A program made the translations under genes and the position numbers. A stretch of 64,000 nucleotides of DNA. Origin: a virus. Positions 59,230 through 64,000 of this stretch are shown here, piece after piece. Position 1 is the stretch's first letter. Every line of letters begins with the position of its first letter. The stretch is from positions 1-64,000 of IMG/VR virus record IMGVR_UViG_3300020473_000013; one strand, written 5' to 3'. The notes beneath the pieces were generated by a model. The model saw nothing but the letters and a program-made list of their open reading frames with translations, was not told the origin of the DNA and did no database searches.

Positions 59230-59247
59230 CGTGCAAGGCCTTGCACG
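59230..59247. repeat. 18-bp perfect palindrome
   Basis: CGTGCAAGG followed directly by its complement CCTTGCACG, within the 173-base gap between the genes at 58604-59095 and 59269. A perfect palindrome of this length fits a dimeric regulator site. Part of it can also pair with GGCCTTG further right to form a plus-strand hairpin followed by ATTTTTTT. No plus-strand gene is present, so that reading is uncertain. Confidence 0.6.
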
Positions 59248-59268
59248 CCGATCCTGGCCTTGATTTTT

Positions 59269-59637
59269 TTAAGGAGCGGCCCAGATAGTGAAGGCGTCAT
59301 CCCAAGTTTCAGCACGGAACACAGGCATATCCGAAATATCCGCGCGCCTGGGGAACTCTGGATGCGGGAACTGCAGGATGATAAAAGGCGCGTCGCCAAA
59401 CAGATCGGCGAAATCAGGAGCGCGGTCTGTCTCCATCAGTAGGCGCAGGCCTCCATCTTTGTGGTAGTAGAAACCTTCGTTCCTCGAGTCACCACCCACC
59501 ATCGCACCGTCGGTAGGTTGGCTCAAGTACGGCGAAAGTACCGCAGCGTTCAATGCCATGTCGTCCCGAACGTTGCCGTCCGCATCAACGCCTAACATTT
59601 CATACAGGCCATATTTAGTGATCGGTGCAATATTCAT
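59269..59637 (-). CDS. Hypothetical protein
   Basis: A 122-residue acidic protein with a strong AAGGAG ribosome site. The N-terminal half is polar; the C-terminal half has an F-I-I-L-Q-F-P-H-P-E-F-P segment. A sigma-70-type promoter lies about 90 bases upstream and terminators flank the gene, so it appears to be a single-gene unit, possibly expressed early. No family recognised. Confidence 0.6.
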   Translation of the reverse strand: MNIAPITKYGLYEMLGVDADGNVRDDMALNAAVLSPYLSQPTDGAMVGGDSRNEGFYYHKDGGLRLLMETDRAPDFADLFGDAPFIILQFPHPEFPRRADISDMPVFRAETWDDAFTIWAAP

Positions 59638-59727
59638 GTTGCGTCTCCTTGCTTATATGAGGTGCCTTAACTAAAGCCGTAACCGCATGACTTTGCCTAT
59701 CGTTTCGGCCACTGCTCCAGTAACTTC

Positions 59728-59756
59728 ATTATATCAAAAATCATGGCCAAGTACAA
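59728..59756 (-). promoter_or_regulatory. Sigma-70-type promoter candidate
   Basis: Minus-strand TTGTAC (-35, 59751-59756), 17 bases, then TATAAT (-10, 59728-59733) preceded by TG at the extended -10 position. It lies in the 192-base gap before the gene at 59269-59637 and would allow transcription by unmodified host RNA polymerase, as for an early gene. It differs from the TAATTTA sites. Confidence 0.6.
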
Positions 59757-59795
59757 CTCACAAGCAGACGCAAAGTTTGCGTGGTGTGGAGACAC

Positions 59796-59825
59796 AAAAA
59801 AGCCGAGACCTTTCGATCCCGGCTT
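59796..59825 (-). terminator. Strand-specific rho-independent terminator
   Basis: An 11-bp stem (59800-59810 with 59815-59825) with a GAAA tetraloop in the minus-strand RNA, two G-U pairs and TTTTTT after it. It lies 5 bases after the endonuclease-like gene ending at 59830. Confidence 0.85.
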
Positions 59826-59829
59826 ACGA

Positions 59830-60345
59830 TCAAGTCTGGAATAGCCCAACTCGTTCCTCCACAGGGTTGAGTTCAGGCATGACCTCCAGTAGTTGTTCCT
59901 TCTTCATATACGGCCAATTCTTCGGCATGCGTAGCCTTCGACCTTTCTTATCCAACAGAAGGAGCATGAACTTGTAACCCTTCTCGTGGCAAGCAATGGC
60001 CTTAGCCTTAGTCATGCTGAATCCGCGCTGCTTGTTGTGGTTCAAGCCTAAGGTGTGGACAGACTTCACCTCGACGATCAAGCGTTTGGAAATAACGTAG
60101 ATGTCGGGAAAGTAGGTCCGCATCTTGCCTCGGTACTTGTACCGTATGTCGAGCCCGTTGCCGAACTCCTCCTCGCACCGAATATCGTCAGGGCTAATAC
60201 CAAGCTCAGTAGTCAGATACTCGATTGCCTGCGGTTCGTACCCTTGAACCTTTACTTGGCGATCTCCTACTTTGGCGGCGTACTGACGATACTTGGTGTA
60301 CCGCTTTCCCTTGCGCCGTTTCTTTTTCACCGTTCCTGAAAGCAT
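59830..60345 (-). CDS. PD-(D/E)XK endonuclease-like protein
   Basis: A 171-residue protein. A basic N terminus (KKKRRKGKRYTK) precedes a core with Y-F-P-D-I-Y-V (Asp81), then L-I-V-E-V-K-S (Glu92, Lys94) and L-G-L, a G-Y-K-F-M-L-L-L strand and a final helical region. This D ... E-x-K layout is that of PD-(D/E)XK nucleases including TnsA- and Holliday-junction-type enzymes. It may act in recombination, packaging or host DNA breakdown. GGGAGG precedes the ATG. Confidence 0.7.
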   Translation of the reverse strand: MLSGTVKKKRRKGKRYTKYRQYAAKVGDRQVKVQGYEPQAIEYLTTELGISPDDIRCEEEFGNGLDIRYKYRGKMRTYFPDIYVISKRLIVEVKSVHTLGLNHNKQRGFSMTKAKAIACHEKGYKFMLLLLDKKGRRLRMPKNWPYMKKEQLLEVMPELNPVEERVGLFQT

Positions 60346-60372
60346 GGTGCCTCCCTAATGTGAAGGGAAAGC

Positions 60373-60711
60373 TCAGAAAGAAAGCGCAAGCTGTGTAGGC
60401 TTCTCATGAACAACAGGAGCACTCGGTCGCACAAGGCTAGGCTTTCGCGGCGCCTGCGGGACAGTTGCTACCTTAGCCTTAACGGCCTGCTTCTTCATGA
60501 AGGCCTTATACCCAGACATGCGCTTCCATACGCCCGCTACGTAGGCGTGAAAGTTGCTGTCCTCGCGATCAAACTTCCCAGAGTTAACGGCAGTACGATA
60601 GGCTTTAGCCCACAAGGCGTCCAGCTTCTCCGCGGCCTCCTGAGGGGAGAGACGTTTGATCTTGGCGTAGTCCTTCGCAAATTCACGTACCAGGCTTTCT
60701 TGAGTTCCCAT
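60373..60711 (-). CDS. Hypothetical protein
   Basis: A 112-residue protein: helical N-terminal two-thirds (E-A-A-E-K-L-D-A-L-W-A-K-A), then a Lys/Pro-rich tail ending Q-L-A-L-S-F. The C-terminal Q-L-A-L-S-F resembles a clamp-binding (PIP/QLxLF-type) peptide, which could tether it to a DNA polymerase clamp. This is tentative. TAGGAGGT precedes the ATG and a TAATTTA motif lies 33 bases upstream. Confidence 0.6.
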   Translation of the reverse strand: MGTQESLVREFAKDYAKIKRLSPQEAAEKLDALWAKAYRTAVNSGKFDREDSNFHAYVAGVWKRMSGYKAFMKKQAVKAKVATVPQAPRKPSLVRPSAPVVHEKPTQLALSF

Positions 60712-60743
60712 AACGTCGAACCTCCTATAAAGGTCATCGACGC

Positions 60744-60750
60744 TAAATTA
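60744..60750 (-). promoter_or_regulatory. Candidate phage promoter motif (TAATTTA)
   Basis: An exact minus-strand TAATTTA between the Nudix gene (ending 60759) and the gene starting at 60711, followed within 33 bases by TAGGAGGT and the ATG. Confidence 0.5.
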
Positions 60751-60758
60751 GAGAGGCG

Positions 60759-61232
60759 TCAAGATAAGGCGATCACCTGCACCTTGTCCAACATAGGACC
60801 GAAATGGCGAGGCAGCTTTTTCTTGGCCTGCTTGAGCGTGAACCACTTACGCTCGCGTCGATGTGATTCCATCCAATCATTAAGCTCGCGCTTTACGCGC
60901 ATGGCGTACACTACAACGTGCTGGGGTCGTCCGGTGGCACCTTTGACGTAGGTAAACTCTCCGAGCCGTTTCTTCGCTTTTCCTTTCAGGCCAGCTTCCT
61001 CGAAAGCCTCAGTTGAGGCAGACTCTCGTTTGGTCAGGTCAGGCTCTACCCCGCCTTTCGGGATACCCCACTTACCTGAGTGGGAGCTGGATACCAGAAG
61101 AATCTCCACGTAACCATTGCGAACACGGTACGGGATAACGCCAGATTGCTTGCGAGGCTTGCGCTCCGCATTGCGCTTGCGTTTCTTCTTCGACAGCTTT
61201 TTGGTTGGCTCGGAGGCCACTGCGATTTCCAT
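60759..61232 (-). CDS. Nudix hydrolase with a degenerate Nudix box
   Basis: A 157-residue protein. A basic N-terminal tail (KKLSKKKRKR) precedes a Nudix domain with W-G-I-P-K-G-G (55-61) and E-A-F-E-E-A-G-L (75-82). The metal-binding glutamates E75, E78 and E79 are present, but the usual Arg of the R-E pair is Thr74 and the first box Glu is replaced near Leu66. Nudix enzymes cleave nucleoside diphosphates linked to another group. The substrate is unknown. It could also be a mRNA-decapping-like or diphosphoinositol-type member. Confidence 0.72.
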   Translation of the reverse strand: MEIAVASEPTKKLSKKKRKRNAERKPRKQSGVIPYRVRNGYVEILLVSSSHSGKWGIPKGGVEPDLTKRESASTEAFEEAGLKGKAKKRLGEFTYVKGATGRPQHVVVYAMRVKRELNDWMESHRRERKWFTLKQAKKKLPRHFGPMLDKVQVIALS

Positions 61233-61265
61233 TTTGGTTACCTATGAATTGTGCCGGACTCTAGC

Positions 61266-61979
61266 CTACGCAGGAGATACGGCGAATGCCTTATTCTGCT
61301 CCTGCAACTCGGGGTGCTTCTCCAGCATGGAGTTGATGAACCGCTTGATGTTATCGCGGGCTGGTTGCTCCCAGTTTTCCCGCGCGTACTGCGTGCTGTA
61401 GATATGCGAGCGGCTCAGCAGATTGGTAAGGAATTTCACCTGTCCGAACTCGAAGCGCCGCGGAGAGACAGCAAACTCGTCGAACAGCAGGTTGTTGTTC
61501 CGCTCGAACAGAAAGGGATCGTGAAAGCCCAGCAAATCGAGGTCACAGATCGGCATGTGCTTCGGATTGCCCGGGGAATGATGTACGGTGGTCAGGATAG
61601 TACGCTTGGCGTCGTCAAGAACCTTTTGCGGAAGATTCTCGCACAGGTCCTGAGACAGCATACCTCCATACGGGCGGAAGATGAGGTCGAGCATGGCCGC
61701 AGAGGCGTACTCATTCTGACCATTCGCCGCCCCAGGAATGTACACGATGTCATGGAAGAGCCACGCCAGTTGCTGAGCGATGTTCAACACGAACTCATCG
61801 GATTTCTCAGCTAGGAGAAGCGCAAACTTTGCGCCTTCCTTGATATGGTTCCAACCGTGATAGGCGCGGTGGGGTTCGTTGTAGTAATGTTCAACGATCC
61901 GCACAAGCGTTCCAAAACGATGACCCTGGCTAGAATCGTTAGCCAAGGTTTCCATAAGCTCCATGTTAGCAGCTACCAT
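61266..61979 (-). CDS. HD-domain phosphohydrolase-like protein
   Basis: A 237-residue protein of the predicted metal-dependent HD phosphohydrolase type: Y-H-G-W-N-H-I near the N terminus, A-W-L-F-H-D-I-V-Y (the His-Asp pair), N-E-Y-A-S-A-A, a T-x-H-H-S helix and D-L-D-L-L-G. The ATG at 61979 with GGAG is preferred; an in-frame GTG 27 bases upstream, inside a GTGA overlap with the previous gene, is a possible alternative. It may hydrolyse nucleotides or a signalling nucleotide of the host. Confidence 0.72.
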   Translation of the reverse strand: MVAANMELMETLANDSSQGHRFGTLVRIVEHYYNEPHRAYHGWNHIKEGAKFALLLAEKSDEFVLNIAQQLAWLFHDIVYIPGAANGQNEYASAAMLDLIFRPYGGMLSQDLCENLPQKVLDDAKRTILTTVHHSPGNPKHMPICDLDLLGFHDPFLFERNNNLLFDEFAVSPRRFEFGQVKFLTNLLSRSHIYSTQYARENWEQPARDNIKRFINSMLEKHPELQEQNKAFAVSPA

Positions 61980-62002
61980 TTCAAACTCCGTAGTTAAATG
62001 AA

Positions 62003-62500
62003 TCACCGGTTGTAGGCGATTGTGGCTAGGCTCCGAGAAACGTCAGGACCTTTAAGGAATACGTGATTGTCGATGCGACCGACAACATCGTATGCGTAGT
62101 ACCAATTCGGAAGCGTGTTTAGCTTGTCCGGATTCAGGTAATGGGTAGAACCGGCGACGGGAGTCGAAGGCAGACCGTTGTACAAATAGGAATACACAAC
62201 CTGCGCAGCTTCGAGGATTTCCTGTTCGGTGGGAGGGTCAATGAAGTCCATAGCACCGGGGTTTGTCCAAGAGAACTGCGCGGGGTCATGCACCACACCG
62301 CACACCGTATCAGGGTAATCGGAGCGCGATACTCGCTCCATAGTGACCTCTATGACAGCCAGCTTTCCTTCAGGAGATTCGCCGCGAGCCTCGTACACCA
62401 CGTTGTCGATAAGACAGTCGTGGGCTCGATACTGCATCGGTGATTCGTACAGGTCTACTACAACGGCCATCGGGATCAAAAGGCTAGCAATCGCGCTCAT
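62003..62500 (-). CDS. SleB-like cell wall hydrolase
   Basis: A 165-residue protein with the Hydrolase_2/SleB pattern: V-V-Y-E-A-R-G-E with catalytic Glu37, then G-K-L-A-V-I-E-V-T-M-E-R-V and Y-P-D-T-V-C-G-V-V then Q-F-S-W-T. SleB-type enzymes cut peptidoglycan glycan strands as lytic transglycosylases. The N-terminal 16 residues are hydrophobic and weakly charged, like a short signal-anchor. It sits far from the lysis cassette, among early-type genes. It may help infection or be a second lysin. Confidence 0.72.
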   Translation of the reverse strand: MSAIASLLIPMAVVVDLYESPMQYRAHDCLIDNVVYEARGESPEGKLAVIEVTMERVSRSDYPDTVCGVVHDPAQFSWTNPGAMDFIDPPTEQEILEAAQVVYSYLYNGLPSTPVAGSTHYLNPDKLNTLPNWYYAYDVVGRIDNHVFLKGPDVSRSLATIAYNR

Positions 62501-62529
62501 ACAATGTACTCCAGTTAAACATCATCTAT

Positions 62530-62555
62530 GACCGTTACCAACTTTAGTAACGGTC
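62530..62555. repeat. Perfect 9-bp inverted repeat
   Basis: GACCGTTAC and GTAACGGTC separated by 8 bases, in the 92-base gap between the SprT-like gene and the SleB-like gene. There is no T-run on either side, so it is more likely an operator or RNA element than a terminator. A TGATATACT stretch on the minus strand (near 62573-62578) could be an extended -10 promoter, without a good -35. Confidence 0.5.
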
Positions 62556-62592
62556 GCTCTGCTCTTACGACCAGTATATCACATCTTGGCGC

Positions 62593-64000
62593 CTAGTGCA
62601 TGTCGCTTAGGGCTTCGATGAGGCTGCGCTTGAACTCGTCGTCTGGCACTGTGATGATGTCACCGAAGGAGGCGACAACAATGTTGGCGTATCGGTCGAA
62701 GTCGATTCGACCTTGAAAGGACTCCTTGTCATACCCGTGAGCAATGTATCGGACAGCACGTTCTCCGTCCAACCTCTCCTTCAACATCACCTTACGCATA
62801 CGTTTGAAGGTAGGGCTAGTTATCAGGTGTCGGTCTTGAATGTCGGACCAATAGTCGTGTGCGAACTTGCGCTCATCCGCAGTCAGCAAGGTCTCCGACT
62901 GCCTTACGGAATCCCGAATCGCGGCATGGTCCTTGTCGGATAGTAGGCCAGCAAGCACCAGTATTGCGCCCATAAACCTATCGTAAGGTTGGTCAATGAT
63001 AGTTGTGCTAGTGTGGACAGCGGATTCCACCGAGCTGCGCACATCACCGTGAACTTGGCGCAGGTCCTCCTGCTTTGCGATCTTGATGTCTGACAGTATA
63101 GAATTTACAACTTTGTCATTCTTCGGGAACGCAAACAGGCGTTTGGATTTAGGTAGGGACTTTTTGGCCGTCAACCGATTGCCACGATATGCGTAAGAGC
63201 TGGTCGTCTTTCCGTAGGTATACCCCTGAACGGAAATGCGGTACCTGACTCGTATACTCTCCAGAAGCTCAGGGACCTGAGGCTTGAACGGGTGCGCCGA
63301 ATGAAGTATCACGTACCGATCCTGCGGCATTTCGACAAGGAGGACATACTCAGGTTGAGCGAGTGTCGCCTCCTTAATGTCGTTCTCCGTTACGTCAATG
63401 TTGTATCCAAACTTGTTAAGGCGGTGCATGTCTTCCAAGAACAGAGGACCGTGATCCGCGTTCGCGTACCTGCGGTCCTGATCCTCAAAGAGACGCTTGT
63501 GGTGCTTAATGTGGATCATTTCGTGGAGCACGATGGAACAGATGCGCGGTATATCCGTCAATGCTCGCTTGCTAATCCGCAGCTTGTATTCCACATTGAC
63601 GGGCGAATGAGCGCGAGTGACGGCTTGTCCAGAAAGACGAGTAGATTCCGACAACTGGACGGTGAGTTTTGACGGAAGCTCATTATCGAAATGGAGCTTG
63701 TTGAAGTAGTGATACAGGCGAAGGATGTCAGCCTTCTTAGGAGGCATCGGTATGCTTGGAAAGTATTTGGAAGGCTTAGCCTGAGGCTGTCCTTCGGGTA
63801 CGTGCGTGCGTGTCTTGCGCGCAGGCTTTTTCTTGTCCAAACCACCGACCCCAGGAGTCAGCTTCACACCACGAATGGTTGCCTTGTAGCCCGTCGAGCG
63901 ACGAACGACTTTAGCGACTTCCTTCTCCGTGAGGGTGAAGTTGACCTTGGGGTTGGTAATGTCGATCAGTTTGTACTGACCTCGATACTTCCGAATGCCG
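62593..64000 (-). CDS. SprT-like zinc metalloprotease (5' end outside window)
   Basis: The frame is open through the right edge, with no ATG and no ribosome site at the in-frame GTG near 63867, so the start is outside. Counting from that GTG, the protein has H-E-M-I-H (115-119, zinc and catalytic Glu) in a context V-L-H-E-M-I-H-I-K-H-H, and a third ligand His139 in D-H-G-P-L-F. This is the SprT-like pattern. The C-terminal 270 residues contain further beta/helical parts that I do not recognise. SprT-like proteins act on DNA-protein crosslinks in cells; here the role is unknown. Confidence 0.72.
   Translation of the reverse strand, partial: GIRKYRGQYKLIDITNPKVNFTLTEKEVAKVVRRSTGYKATIRGVKLTPGVGGLDKKKPARKTRTHVPEGQPQAKPSKYFPSIPMPPKKADILRLYHYFNKLHFDNELPSKLTVQLSESTRLSGQAVTRAHSPVNVEYKLRISKRALTDIPRICSIVLHEMIHIKHHKRLFEDQDRRYANADHGPLFLEDMHRLNKFGYNIDVTENDIKEATLAQPEYVLLVEMPQDRYVILHSAHPFKPQVPELLESIRVRYRISVQGYTYGKTTSSYAYRGNRLTAKKSLPKSKRLFAFPKNDKVVNSILSDIKIAKQEDLRQVHGDVRSSVESAVHTSTTIIDQPYDRFMGAILVLAGLLSDKDHAAIRDSVRQSETLLTADERKFAHDYWSDIQDRHLITSPTFKRMRKVMLKERLDGERAVRYIAHGYDKESFQGRIDFDRYANIVVASFGDIITVPDDEFKRSLIEALSDMH

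Noticed and set aside
59184-59399. 71-residue minus-strand frame
   Set aside because: It overlaps the gene at 59269 in another frame and has no ribosome site; its product is low-complexity Ser/Leu/Arg-rich, as for a shadow frame.
1-64000. tRNA genes, integrase, insertion sequences or attachment sites
   Set aside because: Gaps are short and explained by small genes, terminators or promoter motifs; no cloverleaf-like sequence, recombinase family (other than topoisomerase IB) or terminal repeats were seen by eye. A tRNAscan-SE run would settle the tRNA point.

Overview
This window reads as part of a large tailed-phage genome with a contractile (myovirus) tail. The evidence is a PAAR spike, a gp25-like wedge, a baseplate J protein and a tail protein I in one operon, many tail fibre genes, a lysis cassette and compact, mostly minus-strand genes joined by ATGA or TAATG overlaps. 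The host is probably Gram-negative: the lysis cassette includes a predicted unimolecular spanin (lipoprotein lipobox plus C-terminal membrane segment) and another gene has a Sec-type signal peptide with an AxA cleavage site. I found no tRNA, integrase, insertion sequence, CRISPR array or reverse transcriptase. The host genus cannot be read from this sequence.

Layout. 1-0.83 kb: three small plus-strand genes, one of them DUF4326. 0.84-0.87 kb: a terminator that works for both converging directions. 0.89-3.1 kb (minus): lysis cassette with M15 endolysin, u-spanin, holin candidate and a membrane protein. 3.15-11.6 kb (minus): large virion proteins, including a 1373-residue propeller/Ig/15-residue-repeat protein and a seven-bladed RCC1-like protein. 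11.7-27.2 kb (minus): an unusual run of about 17 genes that share a short N-terminal module but carry different C-terminal heads (two kinds of glycine-rich domain, a WRPVLE family, a CBM6/35-like lectin, a concanavalin-like head). Two duplicated pairs of miniproteins in this run look like the module alone. 27.3-44.6 kb (minus): more fibres, five collagen-like proteins, two DUF4376-like chaperones and an out-of-place four-gene envelope cassette with a periplasmic binding-protein-like gene. 44.7-52.8 kb (minus): baseplate operon, in which tail protein I is fused to a giant repeat and Ig-like region. 52.9-55.0 kb (plus): thymidylate synthase and two unknown genes. 55.0-64.0 kb (minus): topoisomerase IB, P-loop kinase, MmcB-like and other PD-(D/E)XK proteins, Nudix, HD hydrolase, SleB-like wall hydrolase and a SprT-like metalloprotease cut by the window edge.

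How it works together. The minus-strand genes from 52.8 kb down to 0.9 kb follow assembly order: baseplate, fibres and adhesins, then lysis. A short AT-rich motif, TAATTTA on the minus strand, recurs 24-44 bases upstream of the first genes of transcription units and is a candidate phage promoter. Several strand-specific terminators with G-U wobble stems divide the long operon. The most striking feature is the scale of adhesin diversification. A common docking-like module is reused with many head folds, which suggests a heteromeric host-recognition apparatus with many specificities.
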